A stretch of DNA of 34,518 bases from Reyranella sp. (GTDB taxonomy: Bacteria; Pseudomonadota; Alphaproteobacteria; Reyranellales; Reyranellaceae): assembly GCF_004296935.1 (NCBI RefSeq), contig NZ_SCVH01000152.1, positions 1-34,518 of the forward strand, given 5' to 3'. How positions within the stretch are numbered: the first letter of the stretch is position 1; every line of letters starts with the position of its first letter. The translations under genes were made by a program, and so were the position numbers. Positions 1 through 10,271 of this stretch are shown here, in pieces. Below the pieces are notes generated by a model. That model saw only the letters and a list, made by a program, of their open reading frames with translations. It made no database searches and was not told the DNA's origin.

Positions 1-248
1 TAACTACCGTCGACCAGCCTGCGGAAGCTGAGGACGTCGGCCCAATGCAGCCCATAGAACCCCAGCCAGAGTACGGCCGCGACGGCGGACGTGATGATTG
101 CCTTGCGGAGCAGCTCAGGTCGCTCAGGGGCCCCATGCTCCTCGCCCTTGCCCGGCTTTTCGACACGACGAACACCGAGCGGGAGCACGGCGAAGAGCAC
201 CGTCCACCAGATGACGATGTAGACCATGACACCGGTGGCCCAGCTCAT
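1..248 (-). CDS. DUF1467 family small membrane protein (3' end at window edge)
   Basis: The reading frame starts at ATG 248 and gives 82 residues. The window ends inside a codon beginning TA, so the stop codon probably lies exactly at the edge. The start is supported by GAGGAGGG about 8 bases upstream, overlapping the mce stop codon. Two hydrophobic segments are visible: residues 3-25 (VMVYIVIWWTVLFAVLPLGVR) and about 49-68. A charged loop rich in Glu, Lys and Pro lies between them. This two-helix layout with the WW and LP.GVR motif fits the DUF1467 family of Alphaproteobacteria, whose function is unknown. The family is usually found between mce and proS, as the neighbour here suggests. It lies 14 bases after mce and is probably co-transcribed. 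Confidence 0.82.
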   Translation of the reverse strand, partial: MSWATGVMVYIVIWWTVLFAVLPLGVRRVEKPGKGEEHGAPERPELLRKAIITSAVAAVLWLGFYGLHWADVLSFRRLVDGS

Positions 249-262
249 GGCCGCAGCCCTCC

Positions 263-667
263 TCAGACCTGCTCGAGTTCGATCAGCGTGCCCGTGAAAT
301 CCTTGGGATGCAGGAACAACACCGGCTTGTCGTGGGCACCGATCTTGGGCTCACCATCGCCCAGCACCCGGGCGCCCTGGGATTTGAGCTTGTCTCTGGC
401 AGCGTAGATGTCCTCGACCTCGTAGCAGACATGGTGGATGCCGCCGTCGGCGTTACGGGCGAGGAAATTGGCGATCGGCGACTTCTCGCCCAGTGGGTGC
501 AGGAGCTCGATCTTGGTGTTGGGCAGCTCCACGAACACCACCGTCACCCCATGCGTCGGCTGCGCCTTTGGGGCGCTTACCTTGGCGCCCATGACGGTCC
601 GGTAGAGCTCCGAGGCCTTGGCCAGGTCCGGCACAGCGATGGCGATGTGGTTCAGTCGTCCGATCAT
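263..667 (-). CDS. mce: Methylmalonyl-CoA epimerase
   Basis: This 134-residue cytosolic protein of the vicinal oxygen chelate (glyoxalase) superfamily should interconvert (2R)- and (2S)-methylmalonyl-CoA in propionyl-CoA catabolism. The N-terminus LNHIAIAVPDL carries the first metal ligand His7. The second half contains GGIHHVCYEVEDI (His78/79) and the closing TLIELEQ (Glu130), matching the paired beta-alpha-beta-beta-beta metal sites of the family. The length is typical. ATG 667 is preceded by GGAGG at a spacing of 5 bases. The gene follows rnj by 25 bases and precedes a DUF1467 gene, a common alphaproteobacterial order. The mutase gene is not in this window. Confidence 0.95.
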   Translation of the reverse strand: MIGRLNHIAIAVPDLAKASELYRTVMGAKVSAPKAQPTHGVTVVFVELPNTKIELLHPLGEKSPIANFLARNADGGIHHVCYEVEDIYAARDKLKSQGARVLGDGEPKIGAHDKPVLFLHPKDFTGTLIELEQV

Positions 668-692
668 CAGGCCCTCCAGACAGTCTCGAAGC

Positions 693-2345
693 TTAGATGC
701 GGACGATGTGAACGTCCGTCAACGGCTTCTTGCCAAGGTGTGCGCGCACGACGCGCCGGACGGTCTGGCGGGAGGCCTCCTCGATCCGACCATCATCGCT
801 CCGCTCGGCCGGGCTGAGGTCGGCCAGCATCTCGCGCAGCCCTGCGACGATGGCCTCGGCAAGCGCACCGTCCTCGTCCTCGATGCCTCGCAGCGACACT
901 TTGGGGGGCGCCACCGCTCGGCCCTTGCCATCGATCACCAGGGTCGCCGCGGCGGCGCCATTCCATAGCAGCTTGCGACGCTCGCGGAGTACGCCGCCAT
1001 CGAGCGCCACCAGGCCGTCGCCGTCGCGGGCCAGGCGGCCGACCGGCACATGGTCGATGATCTCGGCCGGACCCGGTGCCAGCCTGACCAGGGTTCCGTT
1101 GGGGGCCACGATCGTCTCTGGCACCTGGCAGGCCCGTGCGAGGGCTGCATGCTCGACCATATGACGGACCTCGCCATGGACGGGCAGGGCAATCTGGGGC
1201 CGCACCCATTGATAAACCCTCACGAGTTCGTCGCGCGCGGGATGGCCGGAAACGTGGACATTGGCTTCGCGGTCGGTGATGACCTCGACGCCGCGTGCCA
1301 TCAGGGCATTCTGCAGGCGCCCGACCGAGCGCTCATTGCCTGGAATGACGCGCGAGGAGAAGATCGCGGTGTCACCCTCCTCCAGCACGAGGTCGCGGTG
1401 CTCGTCATTGGCGATTTTGGCCATGGAAGCTCGCGCCTCGCCCTGGCTGCCGGTGCAGATGAACAGCACCTTGTCCCTCGGCAGGTAGGCCCCGTCCTGC
1501 GGGCCGATGCATTCGGGAAAATCGAGCATGTAGCCGCATTCCTGCGCCGCCTCGATCATGCGCAGCAGCGCCGGACCGGACAGAACGGGATGGCGCCCCG
1601 CCGCGACCGCCGCCAGCGCAATGCTCTCCACTCGTGCAAGGTTGGAGGCAAAGCAGGTGACCGCGATGCGCCCTTTCCGTCCCTTCACCAGCTTCTTGAG
1701 ATTGGCACGCACCATCGCCTCGGAACCGGCTTCACCTTCGACAAAGACGTTGGTGCTGTCGCACACCATCGCCAGCACGCCCTCGTCGCCGATGCGCTTC
1801 AGCATCGCCTCGTCCGTCAGATCCCCGATCAGCGGCTCAGGATCAATCTTCCAGTCACCGGTGTGGAAGATGGTGCCGAACTTGGTGCGAATGGCGAGTG
1901 CATTCGGCTCGAGGATCGAATGCGTCATGGTGATCATCTCGAGATCGAACGGGCCGAGGCTGAACTTTCCCCGCAGCGGGATTTCCGTGACCCGGACGTC
2001 ATCGACGAGGCCAGCCTGGGTGAGCTTGCGCCGCAATACCGACGCAGCGAACGGCGTGGCATAGACCGGTGCCTTCAGGCGCGGCCAGAGATCGGCCACC
2101 GCCCCCAGATGATCTTCATGCGCGTGTGTGAGCACGATGCCGATCAGATCCTTGCACCGCTCTTCGATGAAGCCGGGATCGGGCATGATGACCTCGACGC
2201 CCGGCATGCTGTCGTCACCGAAGGCGATGCCGAGATCGAGCATCAGCCACTTGCCGGCATGACCATAGAGATTGAGATTCATGCCGATCTCGCCGGCACC
2301 GCCCAGGGCGAGAAACAGCAACTCGTCGTTCGAAGGGACGGTCAT
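693..2345 (-). CDS. rnj: Ribonuclease J
   Basis: The 550-residue metallo-beta-lactamase/beta-CASP nuclease has endo- and 5'-3' exonuclease activity on RNA. Family members in Alphaproteobacteria mature rRNA 5' ends and take part in mRNA decay. The N-terminal LALGGAGEIGMN (residues 12-23) and the zinc motif HAHEDH (residues 74-79) are intact. Later motifs include CDSTN, the beta-CASP segment SGPALLRM, and SGHPARDELVR with PVHGE near residues 360-400. ATG 2345 overlaps the coaX stop as ATGA, which implies translational coupling. An in-frame ATG at 2363 would add six residues (MASQQQ) and has GGAG only 2 bases upstream, so I prefer 2345. The longer open frame running into coaX is not coding. Confidence 0.96.
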   Translation of the reverse strand: MTVPSNDELLFLALGGAGEIGMNLNLYGHAGKWLMLDLGIAFGDDSMPGVEVIMPDPGFIEERCKDLIGIVLTHAHEDHLGAVADLWPRLKAPVYATPFAASVLRRKLTQAGLVDDVRVTEIPLRGKFSLGPFDLEMITMTHSILEPNALAIRTKFGTIFHTGDWKIDPEPLIGDLTDEAMLKRIGDEGVLAMVCDSTNVFVEGEAGSEAMVRANLKKLVKGRKGRIAVTCFASNLARVESIALAAVAAGRHPVLSGPALLRMIEAAQECGYMLDFPECIGPQDGAYLPRDKVLFICTGSQGEARASMAKIANDEHRDLVLEEGDTAIFSSRVIPGNERSVGRLQNALMARGVEVITDREANVHVSGHPARDELVRVYQWVRPQIALPVHGEVRHMVEHAALARACQVPETIVAPNGTLVRLAPGPAEIIDHVPVGRLARDGDGLVALDGGVLRERRKLLWNGAAAATLVIDGKGRAVAPPKVSLRGIEDEDGALAEAIVAGLREMLADLSPAERSDDGRIEEASRQTVRRVVRAHLGKKPLTDVHIVRI

Positions 2346-3112
2346 TTGCTGTTGCGACGCCATATCTCCAGCAGTCCCAGCGACATCAGGTCGGGCTCGA
2401 TGGCGTCGAATAGGCCGATCTCGTCTTTGAACACGGCGGCGAGCCCACCGGTCGCCACCACCTTCATGGGTTCGCCGTATTCGGCCCGGATGCGCCGGAT
2501 CAGGCTCTCGATCAGCCCGACGTAGCCCCAGAAGATGCCCGACTGCATGTTGGCCACGGTACTCTTGCCGATCACCTTCGCCGGCTTCTCGACCCGGATG
2601 CGCGGCAGCCGGGCGGTCATTAGGTAGAACGCCTCGATCGTGAGCTCCACGCCCGGCGCAAACACGCCACCGATGAAATTGCCATCCTTGTCGGCAAGAT
2701 CGAACGTGGTGGCGCTGCCGAAATCGATGGTGATCAACGGCCCGCCGTACTTCGTGTGGCCTGCGATCACGCCCACCAGGCGGTCGGCGCCGGCCTCCTG
2801 TGGCCGATCGATCAGGATCTTGATCCCGAGTTCGCAGTCCGGTTCCCCGACGATCAGCAGCTTGCACTTGAAGTAGGTTTCGCAGAGGCGGCGGATGTGC
2901 GGATTCACCGGTGGCACGACGCTCGCCAGGATCGCACCCTTGATCGAATGCGGGTCAAAGCCCTGCAAATCCATGAGCTGGGTCAGCCAGGCGGCGTATT
3001 CGTCAGCCGTGCGCTTGGCTTCTGTGCGTAGCCGGAATTGCGCGACGATCTTGTTGCCGTCGAATACGGCGAACTTCGAATTGGTATTGCCGACATCAAT
3101 AGCAAGCAGCAT
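2342..3112 (-). CDS. coaX: Type III pantothenate kinase
   Basis: This 256-residue enzyme phosphorylates pantothenate, the first step of coenzyme A synthesis. It belongs to the ASKHA superfamily type III class, which is not inhibited by CoA and needs a monovalent cation. Visible motifs are the phosphate loop DVGNTNSK (residues 6-13, catalytic-region Asp6), GADRL (108-112) binding pantothenate, IDFGSATTFD (129-138), and ATGGLA near the C-terminus. The start ATG 3112 has GAGGAGAAGG just upstream and lies 12 bases after the birA stop. The gene overlaps rnj by 4 bases. Adjacency of birA and coaX is recurrent; in some proteobacteria the two are fused. Confidence 0.96.
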   Translation of the reverse strand: MLLAIDVGNTNSKFAVFDGNKIVAQFRLRTEAKRTADEYAAWLTQLMDLQGFDPHSIKGAILASVVPPVNPHIRRLCETYFKCKLLIVGEPDCELGIKILIDRPQEAGADRLVGVIAGHTKYGGPLITIDFGSATTFDLADKDGNFIGGVFAPGVELTIEAFYLMTARLPRIRVEKPAKVIGKSTVANMQSGIFWGYVGLIESLIRRIRAEYGEPMKVVATGGLAAVFKDEIGLFDAIEPDLMSLGLLEIWRRNSK

Positions 3113-3124
3113 CGCGCCTTCTCC

Positions 3125-3856
3125 TCAGGCCGCACGGCCCAGCAATTCACCCGACACGATCTTGCGTGGACCGGCCGCCGTATCCAGCAGCAATGCGCCT
3201 TCGCGGTCCAGCCCGGCGAAGCGACCGCTGACCAGCTCCTCTCCCAGCCTGACGTCGACGGTCGCGCCGAGCGGTCCGGCTTTGGCAAGCCACGCCTCCC
3301 GTACCCCCTCGAAACCGTGATGGCGCCAATCGGCGAGCCTCCGGGCCAGTGCCTGTGCGAGGCCTTCCAGAGCCGCCTCGACCGAGCCTCCGAGGGCCGA
3401 GCCCGGATAACGCATCTCCGGCAACTGCGGGGCAAAGGCCACGTTGACTCCGATGCCCGCAATGACGTGCTCGACGATGCCACCCTGGCCGATCGAGCTT
3501 TCGAGCAGGATGCCCGCGACCTTGCCGCCATCGACCATGACGTCGTTCGGCCACTTCACCCTCACCTCGCGGCCAGACGGGACGATATCGGAAACCGCGA
3601 GGGCGGCAACAAACCCGAGTTCGGTGGCGCGCGGCGCGAGGCAATCAGGCCGCAGGACGGTCGAGCTGTAGAGATTGCCGGCTGGCGAGGCCCAGTGGCG
3701 GCCACGGCGGCCACGGCCACCGGTCTGCTCGCGGGCCCACACGATCGTTCCCTCGGCAGCACCGCCCTCGGCCAGAAGCGCGGCCTCGTCGTTGGTGCTG
3801 CCAACGCTCTCCAGCGCGACCAGCGTCCACCCGTCCGGCAGGACGGGCGCGGACAT
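3125..3856 (-). CDS. birA: Biotin--[acetyl-CoA-carboxylase] ligase (monofunctional BirA)
   Basis: The 243-residue enzyme activates biotin with ATP and attaches it to the biotin carboxyl carrier lysine of acetyl-CoA and other carboxylases. It shows ESVGSTNDEA (residues 16-25), the biotinyl-AMP loop GRGRRGR (47-53), KWPNDV (101-106) and the catalytic-site GGKVAGILLE with Lys112. The N-terminal winged-helix repressor domain of E. coli BirA is absent, so this is a group I ligase with no expected operator binding. The ATG at 3856 overlaps the nuoN stop (TGATG). A GTG three bases earlier is possible but weaker. The C-terminal SH3-like domain is present (GRFAGLDREGALLLDT). Confidence 0.95.
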   Translation of the reverse strand: MSAPVLPDGWTLVALESVGSTNDEAALLAEGGAAEGTIVWAREQTGGRGRRGRHWASPAGNLYSSTVLRPDCLAPRATELGFVAALAVSDIVPSGREVRVKWPNDVMVDGGKVAGILLESSIGQGGIVEHVIAGIGVNVAFAPQLPEMRYPGSALGGSVEAALEGLAQALARRLADWRHHGFEGVREAWLAKAGPLGATVDVRLGEELVSGRFAGLDREGALLLDTAAGPRKIVSGELLGRAA

Positions 3857-5304
3857 CACGGAAACAAGCCCTTCGCCGCCGCCGCCGCGATCAGGCTGAG
3901 CGGCTGTGGCGCCAGCGAGAACACCGTCACCAGCACGGCCGCGATTAACGCCACGGCACGATTCACGCCGAATGGCGTGCGATCGAGCGTTTCACTCTCC
4001 TCGTCGAAGTACATCACCTTGACGATGCGGAGATAGTAGTAGGACGCCACGACGGAGGCGAGAACGCCCAGCACGGCGGGAATGAAGAGCCTGGCCTCGA
4101 CCGCTGCGATGAAGATATAGAGCTTGCCCCAAAAACCCGCGAGCGGTGGGATTCCAGCCAGCGAGAACATGAACAGCAACATGGCGAAGGCCATCATCGG
4201 CTGGCTCTTGGCCAGGCCCGCCAGGTCGGAGACGTTCTCGACCATGACGCCGCGGCGCTTCATCATCAGGATTGTGGCGAACACACCCAGCGTCATGACC
4301 AGATAAATCGCAAGGTAGAAGACGATCGCCTGGATTCCCTTCTCGCTGCCGCTCGCCAGCCCGAGCAGCACGTAGCCGACATTGCCGATCGACGAATAGG
4401 CCATCAGGCGCTTGATGTTTTGCTGGCGGAGTGCCGCAAAAGCGCCCAGCGCCATCGACAGGACCGAGGCTACGACGATGATCTGCTGCCACTGCAGGAA
4501 CAGCGGCTTGAACGGGCCCATCAGGACCGAGACCATCAGCGAGATGGCGGCGATCTTGGGTGCCACAGCGAACAGCGCCGTGACCGGGGTCGGCGCGCCC
4601 TCATAGACGTCTGGTGTCCACATGTGGAACGGCACGGCCGAAACCTTGAAGGCAAGGCCCGCGACCACGAACACCAGCCCGACGATGACGCCGAATTCGG
4701 CAGCCTTGCCGTCGAGCAGCGCCCGCGAGATCTGGACGAACGCCGTGCCGCCGCAGAAGCCATAGATCAGGGAGGCGCCAAACAGCAGCATGCCGGAGGC
4801 GACCGATCCCAGGACGAAGTACTTCACGCCTGCCTCGGTTGAACGCAGGTTGTCGCGCTGGAAGGCGGCGATGACGTAGAGCGCCAGGGACTGCAGCTCG
4901 AGGCCGACATAGAGAGCCATGAGGTCGTTGGCCGAAATCATCAGCATCATGCCGAGCGTCGCCAGCGCGACCAGCAGCGGGTACTCGAAGCGCCACGCCT
5001 TGGCCTGCTCGAAATAGGCTCGCGACATCAGGACCGCGACCGCAGCACCGATCAGCACCAGCGCCTTCATGGTGGTCGTGAGGCGATCGACGATGAAGAG
5101 CGAGGCGAAAGCGGTTCCTTCGCGATACGGCGCGAACAGCAGCACCGCCGTCGCCAGGAGCACGACAGAGGTCGCCACCGACACGAACGGCGTCGCAGTC
5201 TCGCCGCGCACGACGCCGTAGATCAGCAGCAGAAGCGTCGCCGCCGCCAGGAAGATCTCCGGTCGTGCCAGCGCCCAGGATTCCAGACCGACAATCATGT
5301 TCAT
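3856..5304 (-). CDS. nuoN: NADH-quinone oxidoreductase subunit N
   Basis: This is an antiporter-like proton-pumping subunit of the complex I membrane arm, about 482 residues with roughly 14 hydrophobic segments. The signature of the proton-conducting family is visible as LRQQNIKRLMAYSSIGNVGY in the middle of the protein. The gene is the last nuo gene and follows nuoM by 13 bases. Three start codons are close together: GTG 5307, ATG 5304 and ATG 5298. A GGGAG sits 2 bases before 5304 and 8 bases before 5298, so 5298 is a serious alternative. The stop overlaps the birA ATG by one base. Confidence 0.96.
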   Translation of the reverse strand: MNMIVGLESWALARPEIFLAAATLLLLIYGVVRGETATPFVSVATSVVLLATAVLLFAPYREGTAFASLFIVDRLTTTMKALVLIGAAVAVLMSRAYFEQAKAWRFEYPLLVALATLGMMLMISANDLMALYVGLELQSLALYVIAAFQRDNLRSTEAGVKYFVLGSVASGMLLFGASLIYGFCGGTAFVQISRALLDGKAAEFGVIVGLVFVVAGLAFKVSAVPFHMWTPDVYEGAPTPVTALFAVAPKIAAISLMVSVLMGPFKPLFLQWQQIIVVASVLSMALGAFAALRQQNIKRLMAYSSIGNVGYVLLGLASGSEKGIQAIVFYLAIYLVMTLGVFATILMMKRRGVMVENVSDLAGLAKSQPMMAFAMLLFMFSLAGIPPLAGFWGKLYIFIAAVEARLFIPAVLGVLASVVASYYYLRIVKVMYFDEESETLDRTPFGVNRAVALIAAVLVTVFSLAPQPLSLIAAAAAKGLFP

Positions 5305-5317
5305 CACTCCCGGCCGC

Positions 5318-6832
5318 TCACGGCGCCAATGCCGCGGTGCGGGCGAGCTTCAGGGCGGCGTGATAGTCGCCGATCAGCTTGTCGACCGCAGGCGCCATCG
5401 GATCGAGAAAAGAACTGGGATAGATGCCCATCCACAGCGTGATCAGCACCAGCGGCAGGAACACCGCGATCTCGCGGCGGTTCATATCCAGAATGCCCTT
5501 CAGCGAGTCCTTGGTAAGTTCTCCGAAGATAACCTTGCGGTAGAGCCAGAGCGCATAGGCCGCGCCCAGGATGATGCCGGTCGTCGCCAGGAACGCCACC
5601 CACGTGTTGGCCTTGAAGGTTCCCACCAGGACCAGGAATTCACCAACGAAGCCCGACAGGCCCGGCAGGCCGACGCTGGCCAGGGTGAAAAACATGAAGG
5701 TGAAGGCATACCGCGGCATGCGATGCACCAGACCACCGTAGGCTGCGATCTCGCGGGTATGCATGCGGTCGTAGACGACGCCGACGCAAAGGAAGAGCGC
5801 AGCGGAGACGATGCCATGGCTCAGCATCTGGAAGATCGAGCCCTGCACGCTCTGCATGTTCATGACGAAGGCACCGATTGTCACGAAACCCATATGGGCG
5901 ATCGACGAATAGGCGATCAGCTTCTTCATGTCCTCCTGCACCAGCGCCACCAGCGAGGTGTAGACGATGGCCACGATGCTGAGGCCGAAGACCAGCGGCG
6001 CGAAATACTGTGATGCCTCCGGCAGGAGTGGAATCGAGAACCTGAGGAAGCCGTATCCACCCATCTTCAGGAGCACGCCGGCCAGGATCACCGAGCCGGC
6101 GGTCGGCGCCTCGACGTGGGCATCGGGCAACCAGGTATGGACCGGCCACATCGGCACCTTGACCGCAAAGGAAGCGAAGAAGGCGAGCCACAGCCAGCAC
6201 TGCCAGGTGAAGGGCAGATTGAGCTTCTCCATCGTCGTCGGCAGGTCCGTGGTGCCGACCTGCCAATAGATGGCGATGATCGCCAGCAGCATCAGCACGG
6301 AACCCAGCAGCGTGTAGAGGAAGAACTTGAAGGCTGCGTAGACCCGCCGCTTGCCGCCCCAGACACCGATGATCAGAAACATCGGGATCAGCACGCCCTC
6401 GAAGAAGATGTAGAAAAGAGCGAGGTCGAGGGCGCAGAACATGCCGACCATGAAGGTCTCGAGCACGAGGAACGCGATCATGTACTCCTTAACGCGGACC
6501 TTGATCGATTCCCAGCTCGCCAGGATGCAGATCGGCGTCAGCAAGGTCGACAACAGCACGAAGAACAGTGAAATGCCGTCGATGCCCATGTGGTAGCCGA
6601 TGCCGAGCGCCGGTACCCAGTCGAACTTCTCCTCGAACTGGAAGCCCGCCTTGGTGGCATCGAAGCGCACCCACAGGACCAACGAGACGAGGAAAGTCGC
6701 CAGCGATGTGATCAGCGCGGCGCTGCGGCAGTTGCGGTCGACGGCTTCCTTCGGGCCGTCCACGACCAGGCAAAAGAATGCACCCACCAGCGGCAGGAAC
6801 GTGACGAGGGAGAGGATTGGCCAACTCGACAT
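5318..6832 (-). CDS. nuoM: NADH-quinone oxidoreductase subunit M
   Basis: The 504-residue membrane subunit is the second antiporter-like proton channel of complex I. It has about 14 hydrophobic segments. The conserved stretch around [18 protein letters not shown] (central lysines and Ser) and the [20 protein letters not shown] broken-helix region are intact, as are [23 protein letters not shown] and the acidic residue region before it. The gene begins 4 bases after the nuoL stop. Length agrees with alphaproteobacterial NuoM. No truncation or frameshift is seen. Confidence 0.97.
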   Translation of the reverse strand: MSSWPILSLVTFLPLVGAFFCLVVDGPKEAVDRNCRSAALITSLATFLVSLVLWVRFDATKAGFQFEEKFDWVPALGIGYHMGIDGISLFFVLLSTLLTPICILASWESIKVRVKEYMIAFLVLETFMVGMFCALDLALFYIFFEGVLIPMFLIIGVWGGKRRVYAAFKFFLYTLLGSVLMLLAIIAIYWQVGTTDLPTTMEKLNLPFTWQCWLWLAFFASFAVKVPMWPVHTWLPDAHVEAPTAGSVILAGVLLKMGGYGFLRFSIPLLPEASQYFAPLVFGLSIVAIVYTSLVALVQEDMKKLIAYSSIAHMGFVTIGAFVMNMQSVQGSIFQMLSHGIVSAALFLCVGVVYDRMHTREIAAYGGLVHRMPRYAFTFMFFTLASVGLPGLSGFVGEFLVLVGTFKANTWVAFLATTGIILGAAYALWLYRKVIFGELTKDSLKGILDMNRREIAVFLPLVLITLWMGIYPSSFLDPMAPAVDKLIGDYHAALKLARTAALAP

Positions 6833-6836
6833 CCGC

Positions 6837-8810
6837 CTACCCCATCGCCAGCATGAAGTACGTGACGAGGCCTGCCACGCCGACCAGCATCACGAATGCA
6901 TAGTGGTAGAGGTAGCCGCTCTGGAAGCGGCTCAGCACACCGGCCATGTCCTGCGCCCGGGCCGCGATATTGTCGGGACCGAGGCCGTCGATCATTGCAC
7001 CATCGCCCTTCTTCCACAGGACGCGGCCGATCGCGAGCGCCGGCCGGACGAAGAGCGCGTCATAGATCTCGTCGAAGTACCACTTGTTGAAAAAGAGAGC
7101 GTGCAGAGCCGGAAAGGCTTTGACCGTACGCTCCGGCAGGTCGGTCTTGACGATGTAGTAGTAGTAACTGAGCGCGATTCCCGATAGCGCGAAGACCAGT
7201 GGCAGGAGCTTCACCCACAGCGGCACTTCATGCGCGTGATGCAGCACTTCCTCGGTCGACTTCAGGGCGATCGACTGCCCCCAGAAGCTCTTCCAGTCGT
7301 GGCCGACAAACCAGTCATAGGCGACATAGCCGGACAGCGCGGCTCCGATCGCCAGCACATAGAGCGGTATCAGGATGACTTGCGGTGATTCGTGCGCATG
7401 ATCCCAGGTGTGATGGTCGCCCCGGTACTTGCCATAGAACGTCATGAACATCAGGCGTGTCGAATAGAACGCTGTCATGAAGGCGGCCGCCACGCCCAGC
7501 CAGAACGCGATCAGGCCCACCGTCGTGTGTACTCCGAACGCCGACTCCAGCATGATGTCCTTGGAGTAGAAGCCGGCAAAACCCACGCCGTTGCCGAGGA
7601 GGAAGGGAACGCCGATACCCGACAGGGCGAGCGTGCCGACCCACATCAACACGAAAGTCTGTGGCGCCTTTTCCTTCACGCCGCCCATCTTGCGCATGTC
7701 CTGCTCGTGATGGAGGCAGGTGATGACGGAGCCTGAGCCCAGGAACAGCAGCGCCTTGAAGAAGGCGTGGGTCATGAGATGGAACATCGCCGCCGAGTAG
7801 GCGCCGACGCCGCAGGCGAAGAACATGTAACCGAGTTGGCTGCAGGTCGAATAGGCGACCACCCGCTTGATGTCGAATTGGGTAAGGCCCACGGTGGCGG
7901 CGAAAAAGGCGGTTGCCGCACCGATCAAGGTAACGACCTGTAGCGCCACCGGCGCCAGTTCGAACAGCGGGGATAGCCGGCAGACCATGAACACGCCGGC
8001 CGTCACCATGGTAGCAGCATGGATCAGGGCGGAAACCGGGGTTGGGCCTTCCATGGCGTCCGGCAGCCAGGTGTGCAGGCCGAGCTGGGCGGACTTGCCC
8101 ATGGCGCCGACGAACAGCAGCAGGCAGGCCGTCTCGAGCGCCGGCAAGTTCATGCCCAGGAACTCGATACGCATCTTGGCCATTTCCGGGCCCTTGGCGA
8201 AGATGTCGGCGAAGCCGACCGACCCGCTCAGCATCCATACGGCGAAAATGCCGAGCGCAAAGCCGAAGTCGCCGATGCGATTGACGATGAAGGCCTTCAT
8301 GGCGGCGGCGTTCGCCGAGGGCTTGTCGTACCAGAAGCCGATCAGCAGGTAGGAGGCGAGACCCACCCCTTCCCAACCGAAGAAGAGCTGCACAAGGTTA
8401 TCCGCCGTCACCAGCATCAGCATGAAGAAGGTGAACAGGCTGAGATAGGCCATGAAACGGGGGATGCTGGTATCCTCGGCCATGTAACCGATCGAGTAGA
8501 CGTGCACCATCGACGACACGACGGTGACCACGATCAGCATGACCGCCGTCAGCGTATCGACCCGCAGCGCCCAATCGACATCGAAGGTTCCCGAGCCGAT
8601 CCAGGTAAAAAGCTTGACCACGATCAGCTTGCCGCTTTCCGGCCCGAAGCCGATGCGGATGAACACGAAGACCGACAGGGCAGCCGCGATCAGCAACGCC
8701 GCGCAGGTCACGATCTGGGCCGGCCGGTCGCCGATCAAGCGGCAGAAAAGACCGGCGATCGCCGCGGCGAGCAGCGGCAGGAGGACGATGAGCTTGACGG
8801 CGAGGTCCAT
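6837..8810 (-). CDS. nuoL: NADH-quinone oxidoreductase subunit L
   Basis: The 657-residue distal membrane subunit is the third antiporter-like channel and normally carries the long lateral amphipathic helix along the membrane arm. The N-terminal domain (residues about 65-120) and the proton-channel domain are visible, including [20 protein letters not shown] and [20 protein letters not shown]. The C-terminal part has the long hydrophilic stretch ([12 protein letters not shown] onward) followed by the last transmembrane helices. It starts 15 bases after the nuoK stop. No strong Shine-Dalgarno is evident, so coupling to nuoK translation is likely. Confidence 0.97.
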   Translation of the reverse strand: MDLAVKLIVLLPLLAAAIAGLFCRLIGDRPAQIVTCAALLIAAALSVFVFIRIGFGPESGKLIVVKLFTWIGSGTFDVDWALRVDTLTAVMLIVVTVVSSMVHVYSIGYMAEDTSIPRFMAYLSLFTFFMLMLVTADNLVQLFFGWEGVGLASYLLIGFWYDKPSANAAAMKAFIVNRIGDFGFALGIFAVWMLSGSVGFADIFAKGPEMAKMRIEFLGMNLPALETACLLLFVGAMGKSAQLGLHTWLPDAMEGPTPVSALIHAATMVTAGVFMVCRLSPLFELAPVALQVVTLIGAATAFFAATVGLTQFDIKRVVAYSTCSQLGYMFFACGVGAYSAAMFHLMTHAFFKALLFLGSGSVITCLHHEQDMRKMGGVKEKAPQTFVLMWVGTLALSGIGVPFLLGNGVGFAGFYSKDIMLESAFGVHTTVGLIAFWLGVAAAFMTAFYSTRLMFMTFYGKYRGDHHTWDHAHESPQVILIPLYVLAIGAALSGYVAYDWFVGHDWKSFWGQSIALKSTEEVLHHAHEVPLWVKLLPLVFALSGIALSYYYYIVKTDLPERTVKAFPALHALFFNKWYFDEIYDALFVRPALAIGRVLWKKGDGAMIDGLGPDNIAARAQDMAGVLSRFQSGYLYHYAFVMLVGVAGLVTYFMLAMG

Positions 8811-8825
8811 GATGAGTGCGCGCCC

Positions 8826-9134
8826 CTAGCCCTTCATCGCGTTGATGTCTTCGACGGCGATCGTTCCGCGGATGCGGAAATAGACCACCAGGATGGCCAG
8901 CCCGATCGCCGCCTCGGCGGCCGCCACGGTCAGCACCAGCATGGCGAAGACCTGGCCCACGACGTTGCCCTCGAAGATCGAGAAAGCGACGAGGTTGATA
9001 TTGACGGCGAGCAGCATCAGCTCGACACACATCAGGATGACAATGACATTCTTGCGGTTGAGAAAAATGCCCAGGATGCCCAAGGTGAACAGCACCGAGG
9101 CGACCGTGAGGTAATGGCCGAGACCGATGGTCAT
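8826..9134 (-). CDS. nuoK: NADH-quinone oxidoreductase subunit K
   Basis: This three-helix membrane subunit has exactly the usual 102 residues if ATG 9134 is used. A GTG at 9137 would add one residue and is rejected on length. The ATG overlaps the nuoJ stop as TGATG. The two membrane-embedded glutamates known to be needed for coupling are present as Glu38 ([10 protein letters not shown]) and Glu74 ([11 protein letters not shown]). It is homologous to the MrpC antiporter subunit. Confidence 0.97.
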   Translation of the reverse strand: MTIGLGHYLTVASVLFTLGILGIFLNRKNVIVILMCVELMLLAVNINLVAFSIFEGNVVGQVFAMLVLTVAAAEAAIGLAILVVYFRIRGTIAVEDINAMKG

Positions 9135-9748
9135 CACACGCCTCCTCGCGTCGGCACCTTGACCACCGTCATCGCCTCTTCCTTGGTCCGGTTGATCTGG
9201 TCACCGACCTTCTGGCGGCGTACGCCCGGGCGGGTGCGAAGCGTCAGAACGATGGCACCGATCATGGCCACCAGCAGGACGATGCCCGCCACCTGGAAGA
9301 GGTAGAAATACTGGGTGTAGAGCACTCGGCCGATGGCGCGGGTATTGTCGATCGCGAGAACTTGGGCGCCCTGCTTGTTCAGCGCCGTCATCGTAGCCGA
9401 ACCGGCACCAAGGACACCCAAGCCCAGAAGAATCTCGGCGAACAGCACGACCCCGATCATGGCGCCGACTGGCAGGTACTTCAGGAAGCCTTCGCGCAGT
9501 TCGACCAGGTTGATGTCGAGCATCATCACGACGAACAGGAACAGCACCGCGACCGCACCGACATAGACGATGACCAGGATCATCGCGATGAATTCGGCGC
9601 CGATCAGCACGAACAGCGCCGCGGCGTTGAAGAAGGCCAGGATCAGGAACAACACCGAATAGACCGGGTTGCGCGAGACCACGACCATCGCGCCCGACGC
9701 GACGGTTACCGCCGCAAAGACGTAGAAGGCCAGAGCCTGAAGCAGCAT
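9134..9748 (-). CDS. nuoJ: NADH-quinone oxidoreductase subunit J
   Basis: The 204-residue membrane subunit has five hydrophobic segments. The third carries the characteristic [17 protein letters not shown], which in known structures includes the pi-bulge helix linking quinone reduction to proton pumping. The C-terminal tail is hydrophilic ([20 protein letters not shown]). ATG 9748 has GGGGGGAG 3-4 bases upstream. It follows nuoI by 22 bases, the largest gap within the nuo operon, and overlaps nuoK by one base. Confidence 0.97.
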   Translation of the reverse strand: MLLQALAFYVFAAVTVASGAMVVVSRNPVYSVLFLILAFFNAAALFVLIGAEFIAMILVIVYVGAVAVLFLFVVMMLDINLVELREGFLKYLPVGAMIGVVLFAEILLGLGVLGAGSATMTALNKQGAQVLAIDNTRAIGRVLYTQYFYLFQVAGIVLLVAMIGAIVLTLRTRPGVRRQKVGDQINRTKEEAMTVVKVPTRGGV

Positions 9749-9770
9749 GTTCTCTCCCCCCGCGCCCGGC

Positions 9771-10259
9771 TCAGCGATACGCGGCGTCGGCGTGGAGGTT
9801 GGCCGCGATCAGGCTCTCCCAGCGGTCGCCGTTCGCGAGCAGCTTGTCTTTGTTGTACATCAGCTCCTCGCGGGTCTCGGTCGAGAATTCGAAATTCGGG
9901 CCTTCGACAATGGCATCGACCGGGCAGGCTTCCTGACAGAAGCCGCAGTAGATGCATTTCGTCATGTCGATGTCGTAGCGCGTCGTGCGCCGGCTGCCGT
10001 CGTCGCGCGGCTCGGCCTCGATGGTGATCGCCTGCGCGGGGCAGATCGCCTCGCAGAGCTTGCAGGCGATGCAGCGCTCTTCGCCGTTGGGATAGCGACG
10101 CAGGGCATGCTCGCCCCGGAAGCGCGGGCTGAGCGGCCCCTTCTCGTGCGGGTAGTTCACCGTCACCTTGGGCTTGAACATGTACTTGAGCGTCAGCGCG
10201 AATCCCGAAACCAGCTCGGTCAGCAGGAAGGCGCGCGCGGTGCGGTCGAGAGAGGCCAT
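9771..10259 (-). CDS. nuoI: NADH-quinone oxidoreductase subunit I (two [4Fe-4S] ferredoxin)
   Basis: The 162-residue peripheral-arm subunit carries clusters N6a and N6b that pass electrons to NuoB. Both motifs are complete: [12 protein letters not shown] with Cys63, 66, 69 and 73, and [12 protein letters not shown] with Cys102, 105, 108 and 112. The N-terminal helix ([16 protein letters not shown]) docks on the membrane arm in known structures. It lies 12 bases after nuoH and 22 bases before nuoJ. Confidence 0.97.
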   Translation of the reverse strand: MASLDRTARAFLLTELVSGFALTLKYMFKPKVTVNYPHEKGPLSPRFRGEHALRRYPNGEERCIACKLCEAICPAQAITIEAEPRDDGSRRTTRYDIDMTKCIYCGFCQEACPVDAIVEGPNFEFSTETREELMYNKDKLLANGDRWESLIAANLHADAAYR

Positions 10260-10271
10260 TGTGCGTTCTCC

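Noticed and set aside
2346-2867. N-terminal extension of RNase J over coaX
   Set aside because: It is a shifted frame of coaX, and RNase J homologs begin close to DELLFLALGGAGEIG.
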